64,000 nt of DNA from Dactylosporangium vinaceum. GTDB lineage: Bacteria > Actinomycetota > Actinomycetes > Mycobacteriales > Micromonosporaceae. Position 1 is the first letter of the stretch; the number at the start of each line of letters is the position of its first letter. The notes beneath the pieces are model-generated. The model was not told the origin of the DNA and did no database searches. It saw only the letters and a program-made list of their open reading frames with translations. Shown in pieces: positions 56,013 through 64,000 of the stretch. The stretch lies in assembly GCF_019904175.1 (NCBI RefSeq), contig NZ_CP061913.1, positions 9,672,001 to 9,736,000 on the forward strand, read 5' to 3'. The translations under genes were made by a program, and so were the position numbers.

Positions 56013-57830
56013 CTACAGCGGCCGGTACGAGCACTGCCGGCCCGTGTGGACGGTCTCGCGCAGATGCCGGCCCAGCGCCGCGTCCGCCTCCTCCACGCGG
56101 GCTATCGCGCGGCGGATCGCCTTGCCCACCGCGACCCTCGCCCGCTCCGCGTTGTCGACGAACCGGCGTGACCGGCCGCCGATCCCCACGCTGCCGGCCA
56201 GCTCCGCCAGCAACGCCTCGCTCTCCTGCCGCGCCGCCTCCGCCCGGCGCGCGTCAGCCGATGACTCCATCTCGTCGCGCAGCTCGGCGACCCGATGGCG
56301 GTACCGCCGCATCGCCTCCTCGTCCAGGACGGCCTGCGGTGACGAGCGGGCCCCGGCCGCCGCGGCCAGGCCGGTGACGCCCATCGCCAGCTCGACCGCC
56401 GGGATCTCGGTGCCCGCGTTGGCCAGCAGGACGGCCAGGTGCAGCATCCCCACGCTGTTCTCGACCACGACCGCCCGCGAGCCCCACGTCAGCCGCCAGT
56501 GCTGGCGCTCGCGCACGCACACGGCCGGCGCGGGCTGGGCCGGCTCCAGGCGCTCCAACGCCTTGCGCGACTCCTCGGCGGCGGGCCAGTGGCCCAGAGC
56601 CCGGTTGTGCTCGACGGCCCGTGTCAGGTGGGTGGCGGCCAGCTCGCGGCGGCCGGAGACGAGCGCGGCGATGCCGAGCGCGTGGTGTACCGAGCCGAAG
56701 CACGCGATCCCGAGACTCACCATCGCCGGCATCTCCGCGTGCGGGAGGAGGAGGTCGTAGGCCTCCTCGGCCAGCTCGGCGTCGCCCAGGAGCCGGGCCG
56801 CCTCGACGATCCCCTGCATGGTGACCAGCCAGCTGCCCGAGCGCGGCAGCTCCTTGAGGGCCGGCCCGCGCAGCCGGGCCAGGGCGCCGGCGGCGGTGCG
56901 GGTCTCGCCGGCGGCGGCCGCCGCGACCGCGTGCACCGCGAAGTACGCGTTGTCGACCACTGACAGCGTCGGCCAGTGGACGAGCTTGTCGAGCATCGGG
57001 CGCAGCTCCTGCAGCCGGCCCTGGTACCACCGGATCGCGACGAGCTGCGCGCCGTACCAGCCCGCGGCGTCGGCGTCGCCGGCCTCGTTGCCGCGCTCGA
57101 AGCACGCCGCGGCCGCGGCCTCGGCCTCGGCGAAGCGGCCGGCCCGGATCTCGCGCATCACGTCGATGGCGTCGGCGACGTAGCCGGCGGCGAGGTGCGG
57201 GCGGTCGGCCAGGGCGCCGCGCAGCTCCGACAGCCGGCGCTCCGCGTGCCGGTCGCCGTCGAGGAAGCGGTCCGCGGTACACCAGAGCAGGGCCATCACC
57301 AGGTCGCCGCGGCGCCCGGTGCGGGTGCTGACGCCGAGGAGCTCGGTGGCGATCTCCTGGCGCAGCTGGCGCTGCTCGGGGCCGAGCAGGCAGTGATGGG
57401 CCAGGCTCAGCGCCTCGGCGTGGGCGACGGTGTCACCGCACGCGCGGGCCTCTTCCAGAGCGGCCAGGATCGCGTCGCTGCGGCCCTCGCGGTAGTCGCG
57501 CTCGGCGGCCAGGCGGGCGCGGAGACGTACCGCCAAAGTCCCTTCCGGGTCGACGAGCCCCAGGAGTCGGGTCAGCCGCTGCTCCAGCACTGCGGCCGCG
57601 GCCCCGACGCGGTGCTCGTGCACCCATACGCCGGCGAAGCCCAGTGCGGCCTCGGCCATGCCGGGCACGTCCCAGGCCGCCTCGGCGCGCGTGTACGCCA
57701 CGTCGAAGAGCCGGCGTGCGGTGTTGAGGTCCCCGTTGGTGTGCAGCGCGTGCAACGCCGCGGCGACCGGATCGATGTCACTGGCGATGTCAGTCTCGAC
57801 GCATCCGTGCGCGCCGGAACCCGACGTCAT
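56013..57830 (-). CDS. TPR-rich protein with C-terminal winged-helix-like region
   Basis: A 605-residue protein. Residues about 20-430 are TPR-like helices. The C-terminal 170 residues begin WRLTWGSRAVVVENSVGMLH and end ARVAVGKAIRRAIARVEEAD and HLRETVHTGRQCSYRP, a region found at the end of large actinobacterial AAA/TPR regulators. The AAA ATPase that normally precedes the TPRs is absent, and so is a LuxR helix-turn-helix. It might be a truncated relative or act with another protein. ATG 57830 has GGAG upstream. Confidence 0.75.
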   Translation of the reverse strand: MTSGSGAHGCVETDIASDIDPVAAALHALHTNGDLNTARRLFDVAYTRAEAAWDVPGMAEAALGFAGVWVHEHRVGAAAAVLEQRLTRLLGLVDPEGTLAVRLRARLAAERDYREGRSDAILAALEEARACGDTVAHAEALSLAHHCLLGPEQRQLRQEIATELLGVSTRTGRRGDLVMALLWCTADRFLDGDRHAERRLSELRGALADRPHLAAGYVADAIDVMREIRAGRFAEAEAAAAACFERGNEAGDADAAGWYGAQLVAIRWYQGRLQELRPMLDKLVHWPTLSVVDNAYFAVHAVAAAAAGETRTAAGALARLRGPALKELPRSGSWLVTMQGIVEAARLLGDAELAEEAYDLLLPHAEMPAMVSLGIACFGSVHHALGIAALVSGRRELAATHLTRAVEHNRALGHWPAAEESRKALERLEPAQPAPAVCVRERQHWRLTWGSRAVVVENSVGMLHLAVLLANAGTEIPAVELAMGVTGLAAAAGARSSPQAVLDEEAMRRYRHRVAELRDEMESSADARRAEAARQESEALLAELAGSVGIGGRSRRFVDNAERARVAVGKAIRRAIARVEEADAALGRHLRETVHTGRQCSYRPL

Positions 57831-57932
57831 TGCGGTACTCCAACCTCTGCCCGCAGCAATCATCGTCGAAGTCCGCGCGATCGCCTCGGCCGCGACAAGT
57901 TCTCGACAGACTGCAACCGTTACGCTGTCTCG

Positions 57933-58484
57933 ATGAACTCCGCAGAGGTGGACATCCCGGACGTGAGGCTGCGGCCCGTCTCGGCGGCCGACTTCTGGCT
58001 CCTGGAGCTTCAGGCCGACGACCCGGAGGCCGGGGGGCAGTTCAACTGGTCCGGATACCGCGACATCGCCGCGACCCGCCGCCGGTTCGAGGAGAGCCGG
58101 CTGATCGAGCCGGACCGGGGTCAGCTGATCGTGCAGGTCGGCGGCGCGGTCGCGGGCACGGTGCAGTGGGGCCGGCACGCCTACGGGGTGCCGCATTGGA
58201 GCTGCTGGAACATCGGGATCGGGCTGCTGGCCCCGTATCGCGGGCGCGGGGTGGGGACTATCGCGCAGCGGATGCTCACCGCGTACCTCTTCGACACCAC
58301 CGCGGTGGAGCGGGTGGAGGCGTACACCGACGTGGAGAACGTGGCCGAGCAGCGGGCGCTGGAGAAGGCCGGGTTCACCCGGGAGGGCCGGATCCGCTCG
58401 GCGCAGTTCCGCGAGGGGCGGTGGCGGGACCTTTACCTGTACTCGCTGATCCGCGACGAGTTCAAGGCCGCCGCCCTCCCATAG
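57933..58484 (+). CDS. GNAT-family N-acetyltransferase
   Basis: A 183-residue RimJ/RimL-like acetyltransferase. The acetyl-CoA loop is in APYRGRGVGTIAQRML, and the C-terminal VENVAEQRALEKAGFTREG is the usual motif B region. The substrate is not predictable. ATG 57933 stands 6 nt after TACGCT (57921-57926), so it is leaderless. It is divergent from the TPR gene and convergent with nadE. Confidence 0.9.
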   Translation: MNSAEVDIPDVRLRPVSAADFWLLELQADDPEAGGQFNWSGYRDIAATRRRFEESRLIEPDRGQLIVQVGGAVAGTVQWGRHAYGVPHWSCWNIGIGLLAPYRGRGVGTIAQRMLTAYLFDTTAVERVEAYTDVENVAEQRALEKAGFTREGRIRSAQFREGRWRDLYLYSLIRDEFKAAALP

Positions 58485-58490
58485 CCGCGG

Positions 58491-60524
58491 TCACGTCCAG
58501 TCCCACCGCTCCAGGTCACGCAGCCAGGCGTTCGCGTTGCCGTCGGACGGGGCGCGCCAGTCGCCGCGCGGGGACAGTGAGCCCCCGGCCGACACCTTCG
58601 GGCCGTTGGGCAGGGCCGAGCGCTTGAACTGCGCGAAGCCGAAGAACCGCTTGCAGAACACCTCGAGCCAGTGGCGGATGGCCGGCAGGTCGTAGGCGAC
58701 GCGCCGGTGGTCGGGGAAGTGCACCGGCCACGCGCCGGCCTCCGTGTCGTGCCACGCGTGCCAGGCCAGGAAGGCGATCTTCGACGGGCGCATGCCGTAG
58801 CGCAGGACGTGGAAGAGCGTGAAGTCCTGCAGCGCGTAGGGGCCGACCTTCGACTCCGACGACTGGAGCTCCTCCCCCGGCACCAGCTCGGGGCTGATCT
58901 CCTGCTCGACGATGACACTCAGGATCTTGCCGACCTCGTCGTCGAACTCGCCGTTGTTCGCGACCCAGCGGATCAGGTGCTGGATGAGCGTCTTCGGCAC
59001 CCCGCCGTTGACGTTGTAGTGGCTCATGTGGTCGCCGACGCCGTAGGTCGACCAGCCCAGCGCCAGCTCCGAAAGGTCTCCGGTGCCCAGCACGATGCCG
59101 TTGCGGTAGTTGGCGATCCGGAACAGATAGTCGTAGCGCAGGCCCGCCTGGACGTTCTCGAACGTCACGTCGTACACCGGCTCACCCGCGGCGAACGGAT
59201 GGCCGAGCTCCGCGAGCATCAGGCGGGCCGTCGGGGTGATGTCGAGCTCGTGGACGCTGACGCCGAGCGCGCGCATCAAAGCAAAGGCGTTGTCCTTGGT
59301 ACCGCCGGACGTCGCGAACCCCGGCATGGTGTACGCGAGGATGTCGGTGCGGGGCCGACCGGCCCGGTCCATCGCGCGAGCGGCCACGATGAGCGCGTGG
59401 GTCGAGTCCAGCCCGCCGGACACGCCGATCACGATCTTGGGTTCGCCGATGGCGGACAGGCGCTGCCGAAGACCCGAGACCTGGATGTTGTACGCCTCGT
59501 AGCAGTCCTGGTTCAGCCGTTCGACATCCGCCGGTACAAATGGAAATCGCTCGACGACGCGGCGAAGGCCGAGGTCGGTCGCGGGCGGCTCCAGCGTGAG
59601 CGCGACCTGGCGGAAGTCGCCGGTCCGGGCCGCGTGGGTGCGCCGGTTGTCGTCGAAGGTGCCCATCCGCTGCCGCTCCTGCCGCAGCAGGTCGAGGTCG
59701 ACGTCGGCGACCGAGCGCCGGTCGCCGTCCGGGAACCGCTCGGTCTCGGCCAGCAGCACGCCGTTCTCGTAGATCATCGTCTGGCCGTCCCACGACAGGT
59801 CGGTCGAGGACTCGCCGAGGCCGGCCGCGGCGTAGACGTACGCGGCCAGGCACCGCGACGACGCCGACCGGCACAGCAGCTTCCGGTCCTCGGCCCGGCC
59901 GACGGTGATCGGGCTGCCGGACAGGTTGGCCAGCACCGTCGCGCCGGCCAGCGCGGCCTCGGCGCTGGGCGGGACCGGCACCCACATGTCCTCGCAGATC
60001 TCCACGTGCAGCACGAACCCGGGCACGTCGGCCGCCGCGAACAGCAGGTCGTTGCCGAACGGCACGTCCTCGCCCAGGAGCCGGATCGCCCCGCCGCGCT
60101 CCAGGTCGCCCGGGGTCAGCTGGCGCGCCTCGTAGAACTCCCGGTAGTTGGGCAGGTACGACTTCGGCGCGACGCCGAGCACCCGCCCGCGGTGGACGAC
60201 GACGGCGCAGTTGTAAACGCGGTCGCGGTGCCGCAGCGGCGCCCCGACGACCAGGATCGGCAGCAGGCCGGCCGACCCGGCGACGACCCGGGCCAGCCCG
60301 TCCTCGACCCCGTCGAGCACGGCGTCCTGGAGCAGGAGGTCTTCGATGCTGTACCCGCTGAGGCCCAGCTCCGGGAAGACCGCCAGGACGACCCCGTCCC
60401 GGGCGCACTCCTCCGCCTGCGCCAGGATCGCGGCCGCGTTGGCGAGCGGGTCGGCGATGGCGGTCCGCCCGGTGCAGGCGGCCACCCGGGCAAAGCCGTG
60501 TGCGTAGATCGACCGGAAGTTCAC
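58491..60524 (-). CDS. nadE: Glutamine-dependent NAD+ synthetase
   Basis: A 677-residue two-domain enzyme of the actinobacterial type. The N-terminal nitrilase-fold glutaminase has its Glu in FPELGLSGY, Lys in APKSYLPNY and Cys in HVEICEDMW. The C-terminal synthetase has the ATP-PP loop GVSGGLDSTHAL and GTGDLSELALGW. It makes NAD+ from deamido-NAD+ with ammonia channelled from glutamine. GTG 60524 is chosen; GTG 60542 would add six residues. Confidence 0.96.
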   Translation of the reverse strand: MNFRSIYAHGFARVAACTGRTAIADPLANAAAILAQAEECARDGVVLAVFPELGLSGYSIEDLLLQDAVLDGVEDGLARVVAGSAGLLPILVVGAPLRHRDRVYNCAVVVHRGRVLGVAPKSYLPNYREFYEARQLTPGDLERGGAIRLLGEDVPFGNDLLFAAADVPGFVLHVEICEDMWVPVPPSAEAALAGATVLANLSGSPITVGRAEDRKLLCRSASSRCLAAYVYAAAGLGESSTDLSWDGQTMIYENGVLLAETERFPDGDRRSVADVDLDLLRQERQRMGTFDDNRRTHAARTGDFRQVALTLEPPATDLGLRRVVERFPFVPADVERLNQDCYEAYNIQVSGLRQRLSAIGEPKIVIGVSGGLDSTHALIVAARAMDRAGRPRTDILAYTMPGFATSGGTKDNAFALMRALGVSVHELDITPTARLMLAELGHPFAAGEPVYDVTFENVQAGLRYDYLFRIANYRNGIVLGTGDLSELALGWSTYGVGDHMSHYNVNGGVPKTLIQHLIRWVANNGEFDDEVGKILSVIVEQEISPELVPGEELQSSESKVGPYALQDFTLFHVLRYGMRPSKIAFLAWHAWHDTEAGAWPVHFPDHRRVAYDLPAIRHWLEVFCKRFFGFAQFKRSALPNGPKVSAGGSLSPRGDWRAPSDGNANAWLRDLERWDWT

Positions 60525-60540
60525 AGCTCCATCATGGTCC

Positions 60541-60568
60541 ACGCCGTCGCCCTTGTTCGCGACGGCGT
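60541..60568 (-). terminator. Hairpin between the endolysin-like gene and nadE
   Basis: ACGCCGTCGC (60541-60550) and GCGACGGCGT (60559-60568) are perfect 10-bp complements around an 8-nt loop. It lies 20 nt after the endolysin-like stop and 17 nt before nadE. Confidence 0.75.
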
Positions 60569-60587
60569 GGACCGCGGTGGCCGATCC

Positions 60588-61448
60588 TTACTTCCGGATG
60601 ACCGCGCCGCGCTCGATGGCGCACGTCAGGTGGCCGGCGAAGGCCCGGAAGTCGGCGGACGGAGGGACGATGTTGCCGTCCGGGTCGATCGCCTGGCGCA
60701 GGATCGACAGGCACGCCGTCCCGGCCGGGATCTCCTGCGACCAGCGCTGGCCGGACCTGATCGCGAGTAGCCCCCCGTTGGTGCCGGGGAACGGGGAGAA
60801 CCCTTCGTTGCCGGTCGAGTACCAGATCCGCAGCGCGTAGGGCTGGCCCGTGTCGTTGCAGAAGTTCAGCCACGCCGAGCGCGGGTCGGCCGCGCCGCCC
60901 TGCACCGGCGGGATGGTCAGCGAGGTGAGGCCCTCGCGCTCGATGGTGATCGGACCGAACGAAGCGCCCATGTCGTCGTCATCCTCCTCGCCGGCGACAT
61001 CCGCGCCGATGGTCTGCCAGGGTTGTGTCCCGTCCGCCCGCGCATCGCCGACGACGGAGAGGTGGCCGTGCGTGAAGTGCTTGTCACCGTTCTTGGGGTT
61101 GTAGGGCCGCCAGTCCCACGCCCCGTATCCGCTCACCGCATAGCTGGAGTAGATCTGCCCATTGGAGATCCCGTACTTCACCCGCGGGTCACGCGACCGC
61201 CGGATGTCGTCGAGCACCCGATGCGCGTCGAGCCCCAGATCGGGCCGGTTGGGGAAATCGGCCGCCGTGACGATCTGCGACCCCCAGCCCGGAAAATTGT
61301 GCGGCGTGTGATCCGACGTCGGATCATGCGCCGCGTCCCCGATCAACCCCCACTCGTCCGCCCCTGTAGCCGGCGGCCGCGCCCGCGGCGCCCCGGCCTG
61401 TAACTGCTGGTGGAGGACCGTCAACGAGCGTGCGGCTCTCCATGCCAT
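60588..61448 (-). CDS. Endolysin-like protein with extra C-terminal domain
   Basis: A 286-residue protein. The N-terminal half (MAWRAARSLTVLHQQLQAG, then IGDAAHDPTSDHTPH, ITAADF-like and HFTHGHLSVV) resembles D,D-peptidase-like domains of mycobacteriophage-type lysins, with His and Asp ligands in SDHTPH and TAADF. The second half is an unrelated beta-rich domain with FCNDTGQPYALRIWY. There is no signal peptide. No other phage gene is near. ATG 61448 has GGGAGG upstream. Confidence 0.75.
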   Translation of the reverse strand: MAWRAARSLTVLHQQLQAGAPRARPPATGADEWGLIGDAAHDPTSDHTPHNFPGWGSQIVTAADFPNRPDLGLDAHRVLDDIRRSRDPRVKYGISNGQIYSSYAVSGYGAWDWRPYNPKNGDKHFTHGHLSVVGDARADGTQPWQTIGADVAGEEDDDDMGASFGPITIEREGLTSLTIPPVQGGAADPRSAWLNFCNDTGQPYALRIWYSTGNEGFSPFPGTNGGLLAIRSGQRWSQEIPAGTACLSILRQAIDPDGNIVPPSADFRAFAGHLTCAIERGAVIRK

Positions 61449-61646
61449 CGCTACCTCCCGTTGTAGGTATCGCCGCCGACGCTAGCCGCCCCCGCGGAGA
61501 TCGACGACAGCAACCATGCATCCGGCGCCCCACTCCCGAGTGACCCCCCACTTCCGTCCCCACCCGGTCACACTGCGCAACCGCCCGTCGTGCGGTCCCG
61601 ACCCCCGCCGCGGCCGGGCGGGCGCGGCGGCGGGGGCGGACCGGGT

Positions 61647-62135
61647 TCAGCAGCCGTGCAGCTTGGCGGCGATGTCGGCCGGCACGTGGCCGGTGCAGAT
61701 ATCGTCAGTGCCGACGTTGAGCATGCGCCAGCCAGCCGTGGCGGTGTCGAACCCGAAGACGAAGTCGGACGGCTGGTGGACGCCGTCGTAGACCGAGGCG
61801 GCGAAGGCGTATCCGCGCACGCACGAGACGTCCTTCAGACCGGCGGCCGGCCGCCAGTGCTCCGTCAGGACGTCCATGAGCGTGGCCGCCGTGACGGGGC
61901 AGGGGGCGGCCGGGGCGGTGCTCGTCCCCGGCGGGCGGGTTGCCGCGGCCGTGGACGAGGCCGGCGCGTTGGCCGGGGCGGCCGACGTGGCGGTGACGGC
62001 CGGCGCGGCGTCGCCCGGCGCGGCCGGCGGCTGGATAGCCGCCGAGCAGGCGGTGAGAGCGGTCAGGCCGACGGCCATGGTGGCGCCGAGGGCAGCGGTC
62101 CGGAATCGCGGTGAAGTCGACACAGTGTGCTCCAT
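61647..62135 (-). CDS. Small lipoprotein, unknown
   Basis: A 162-residue lipoprotein. The signal ALGATMAVGLTALTAC ends in the lipobox Cys. A Pro/Ala/Thr-rich linker follows, then a C-terminal domain with four cysteines (APCPVTA, VSCVRGY, DICTGH and the final HGC), likely two disulfides. ATG 62135 lies 7 nt after CATATT; GTG 62123, with GGAG 6 nt before it, is an equally good start. It overlaps the small gene upstream by about 70 nt. Confidence 0.75.
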   Translation of the reverse strand: MEHTVSTSPRFRTAALGATMAVGLTALTACSAAIQPPAAPGDAAPAVTATSAAPANAPASSTAAATRPPGTSTAPAAPCPVTAATLMDVLTEHWRPAAGLKDVSCVRGYAFAASVYDGVHQPSDFVFGFDTATAGWRMLNVGTDDICTGHVPADIAAKLHGC

Positions 62136-62410
62136 TTCGTGGAATATGGTTCGTCGTGAAGCCGCCAGCCGGCGGATTGCGGCTGGCGCTCGAGTGCTTT
62201 CCTGCACAAACGCAGGGCGATTGTTTCGGCCGTTTTCCGGTCGCGGGCCAGGCAGAAGATGCCGACCTGCAGGACGTCCGGTCCGGCGTGGGTGCTGACG
62301 TGCTCGAATCCGTCTTCCGGCCCCGCCTGGGCGCCGACCTCCCGGGCCATCGCAGCCGGGTCGAGGGCGGATTCTCCGATCCGTTCAATGATGACGGTGA
62401 TCAGGTACAT
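62063..62410 (-). CDS. Small protein, unknown, overlapping the lipoprotein gene
   Basis: A 115-residue product. The first 85 residues (MYLITVIIERIGESALDPAA through the central LQVGIFCLARDRKTAETIAL) look like a genuine alpha/beta fold. The last 30 overlap the lipoprotein start region and look random, so the true stop may once have been earlier. ATG 62410 has AGGAG 12 nt upstream; a nearer out-of-frame ATG would encode only four residues. It is divergent from the TrmB/LuxR regulator. Confidence 0.6.
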   Translation of the reverse strand: MYLITVIIERIGESALDPAAMAREVGAQAGPEDGFEHVSTHAGPDVLQVGIFCLARDRKTAETIALRLCRKALERQPQSAGWRLHDEPYSTKWSTLCRLHRDSGPLPSAPPWPSA

Positions 62411-62572
62411 CGCATTGTCGTTCTCCTTTTCGGTGCTGTTTTCCTCCGGTGAGTAATACTGTTCCCGACCGGGGCGCCGGCCGGAAGACCTCGTCGATGT
62501 CCCGTTCCGGCCTGGCCGGAAGTGTCCAGCGCGTGCGAGACTCGCGTCGCTCGATCGCTACGGGGGGCTTCT

Positions 62573-63553
62573 GTGCTGGAGTACTTCGGCCTGGACACGA
62601 CCGCCGAGGGCGTCTACCGCCTGCTTCTGGCCCATCCGGCCTGGGGCGTCGCCGAGCTCGCGGCCGAGCTGCAGGTGGGTCCGGACGCGGTCCGGGCCGC
62701 GCTGGACGCGCTGTTCGAGCTGTCGCTGCTGCGCCGGTCGGCCGAGCGGGAGTCGCACCTGCGTGCGGTCAGCCCGGCCGTCGGGCTCCAGTCGCTGCTG
62801 GCCCAGCAGCAGGCCGACCTGGAGCGGCGCACCCAGCGCATCGCCGCCGGGCAGGCCGCGATGGCGGCCATGGTCGCCGACTACGCGGACAATCAGCCGG
62901 CGCGGGCCTCGGCCGACGCGACGCAGGTCGTCGGGATGGACGCGATCCTGCGGGAGATCGAGGAACTTTCCGGCGCCGCCCGCGTCGAGCTGCTCAGCAT
63001 CATGCCCGGCGTGCAGTCGCCGCAGAACGTGGAGGCGGCCCGGTCCAACAACGCCGCGCTCATCGCCCGCAACGTCACGATCCGCACCGCGATGCAGGAG
63101 AGCGCCCGCAACGACCGGGACACCCTCGCGTATGCGCAGAGCCTTACCGATGCCGGTGCCGAGGTCCGGGCCGCGCCGCTACTGCCGCCGCGGATGCTGG
63201 TGTTCGACCGGGCCACCGCGATCGTGCCGATCGACCCGGCGAACACCCGCGACGGCGTGCTCCGCCTGACCGGGCGGGGCGTGGTGACCTCGCTTGTCGC
63301 GCTGTTCGAGCAGGTGTGGACGAGCGCGGTGCCGCTGGGCGCCAGCCGGGCCCGCGACCGCGAAGGCGCGACACCTCAGGAGCGGGAGCTGCTGAAGCTG
63401 CTCGGGCACGGCCACACCGACGAGTCGGCGGCCAAGCGGCTGGGCGTCTCCGAGCGCACCTGCCGCCGGATGATGGCCGACATGATGGAGCGGTTGGGCG
63501 CGCGCAGCCGCTTCGAGGCCGGCCTGCTCGCCGCGCGGGCGGGGTGGCTGTAG
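62573..63553 (+). CDS. TrmB/LuxR-type transcriptional regulator
   Basis: A 326-residue regulator. The N-terminal TrmB-like winged helix (LDTTAEGVYRLLLAHPAWGV) is followed by a PLD-like sensor region and a C-terminal LuxR helix-turn-helix (TPQERELLKLLGHGHTDESA, then RLGVSERTCRRMM). Proteins of this type often control small-peptide or natural-product loci. GTG 62573 has GGGGGG five nt upstream. The divergent small gene and lipoprotein are its likely local targets. Confidence 0.88.
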   Translation: MLEYFGLDTTAEGVYRLLLAHPAWGVAELAAELQVGPDAVRAALDALFELSLLRRSAERESHLRAVSPAVGLQSLLAQQQADLERRTQRIAAGQAAMAAMVADYADNQPARASADATQVVGMDAILREIEELSGAARVELLSIMPGVQSPQNVEAARSNNAALIARNVTIRTAMQESARNDRDTLAYAQSLTDAGAEVRAAPLLPPRMLVFDRATAIVPIDPANTRDGVLRLTGRGVVTSLVALFEQVWTSAVPLGASRARDREGATPQERELLKLLGHGHTDESAAKRLGVSERTCRRMMADMMERLGARSRFEAGLLAARAGWL

Positions 63554-63668
63554 CAGTACGACCGCGGCGACCGCTGCGGCGCCGGCACCAGCGTCTCGGC
63601 TCTGCACCGCCTGGACGCCGGCGCGCTGACCACAGGTACCACCGCCCGCGCCCGAGCGGTCGTCGACC

Positions 63669-63971
63669 TCACCCTGCTCCGCTGACCGCCACCGCCTCGG
63701 CTCGGCGCCGCCAGCCCACTCCCCGCACGACCCCGACCACCAGCAGGTTGACCGCGGCGACAAGCGTGACAAGCCCCGCCGCCTGCCGGTGCAGCCCGGC
63801 CTCGCCGAGGGCCAGCCCGACGACGAGCGGCACGTCGACGAGCACCACGACGCCCGCCAGCGCAACCCCGGCCGCCGCCAGCCACGCGTAGGGCGGCCGG
63901 GACCGGACGGTGACCAGGGCTGCCCCGCCCGCACCCAGCAGCACCACACCGACGACGGCCGTCTGCCGCAT
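63669..63971 (-). CDS. Membrane protein, possibly cut by the window edge
   Basis: At least 100 residues with three to four hydrophobic helices (AVVGVVLLGAGGAALVTV, WLAAAGVALAGVVVLVDVPL, LVTLVAAVNLLVVGVVRGV). ATG 63971 has GAGG six nt upstream. The frame stays open to 64000, so the gene could begin outside the window. I do not recognise the family. The 115 bp between it and the LuxR-type gene show nothing. Confidence 0.6.
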   Translation of the reverse strand: MRQTAVVGVVLLGAGGAALVTVRSRPPYAWLAAAGVALAGVVVLVDVPLVVGLALGEAGLHRQAAGLVTLVAAVNLLVVGVVRGVGWRRRAEAVAVSGAG

Positions 63972-64000
63972 GATCGCCTCGCTGGAGCCCCACTGGAGCA

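Noticed and set aside
60588..61448. Prophage remnant based on the endolysin-like gene
   Set aside because: Neighbours are chromosomal (nadE, lipoprotein), no integrase, capsid or tail gene is seen, and the second domain is not phage-like.
1..64000. tRNA or rRNA genes, phage attachment sites, insertion sequences
   Set aside because: I looked for T-arm-like GGTTCGAATCC segments, transposase motifs and flanking inverted repeats and found none. A tRNAscan-SE or ISfinder search would be decisive.

Overview
The window is high-GC (about 70 percent) actinobacterial DNA. It has GTG and ATG starts, many leaderless genes (TANNNT box, 6 to 8 nt, then the start codon), Tat-exported enzymes, NarL-type two-component systems, ECF sigma factors, and RhaEW and LutABC of actinobacterial type. 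The style fits Micromonosporaceae (Actinoplanes, Dactylosporangium or a relative), but the genus is inference. I saw no tRNA, rRNA, CRISPR array, phage module or insertion sequence. The whole stretch reads as chromosome, about 85 to 90 percent coding, with many convergent pairs that touch or overlap by 4 nt.

Layout. 1-766 is gene-free and repeat-rich. 767-7106 holds purC, a cysteine hydrolase, an ABC-2 exporter divergent from a sensor kinase/response regulator pair, and a small membrane protein. 7112-12908 holds a ROK kinase, a SoxR-box-driven oxidoreductase with a pirin, and a secreted GH127-like enzyme with a ricin-type lectin tail. 12998-19648 holds an ECF sigma factor overlapping a membrane protein, a minisatellite-rich gap, two orphan small genes under matching DNA-damage-type promoters, a K+ channel with RCK domain, a frameshifted membrane protein and a phosphopantetheinyl transferase. 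19686-33337 is an L-rhamnose system: rhaT-P-Q-S-M-I-EW-B on the minus strand and rhaR-lutA-B-C on the plus strand, with LacI-type operators between them. Rhamnose is imported, epimerised, isomerised, phosphorylated and cleaved. The lactaldehyde is oxidised to lactate by the dehydrogenase half of RhaEW, and LutABC can take that lactate to pyruvate.

33340-37246 holds a decayed repeat-protein fragment and a five-gene overlapping operon: Ycf46-like AAA ATPase, DUF1257-like, DUF2997-like, a helix-hairpin-helix membrane protein and a radical SAM protein. This operon is the best candidate for an uncharacterised system. 37305-45486 holds a peptidase, soxR and a SoxR-box ferredoxin, an ECF sigma/anti-sigma pair, an FhuF-like protein, CbtB, a cyclase-family enzyme, a thioredoxin-fold/VKOR disulfide pair, YcnI and a GntR regulator. 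45483-52557 is a minus-strand signalling block: PP2C phosphatase, an unknown protein, a 1,579-residue kinase-like/ATPase/GAF/GGDEF fusion, and an RpiR regulator. 52621-64000 holds thrC, a LysR regulator with a hexapeptide-repeat tail, an SDR with a large insertion, a TPR protein, a GNAT, NAD+ synthetase, an endolysin-like protein, a lipoprotein, a small conserved-looking protein, a TrmB/LuxR regulator and a membrane protein near the edge.

Two regulatory themes join distant genes. Three promoters share a SoxR box of the form CTCAA-N5-CTTGAG in a 19-bp spacer, at an oxidoreductase-pirin pair, soxR itself and a ferredoxin. Two orphan small genes share TTGTCGTAC-N8-TANNNT-N6-ATG, the architecture of RecA-NDp/PafBC promoters.
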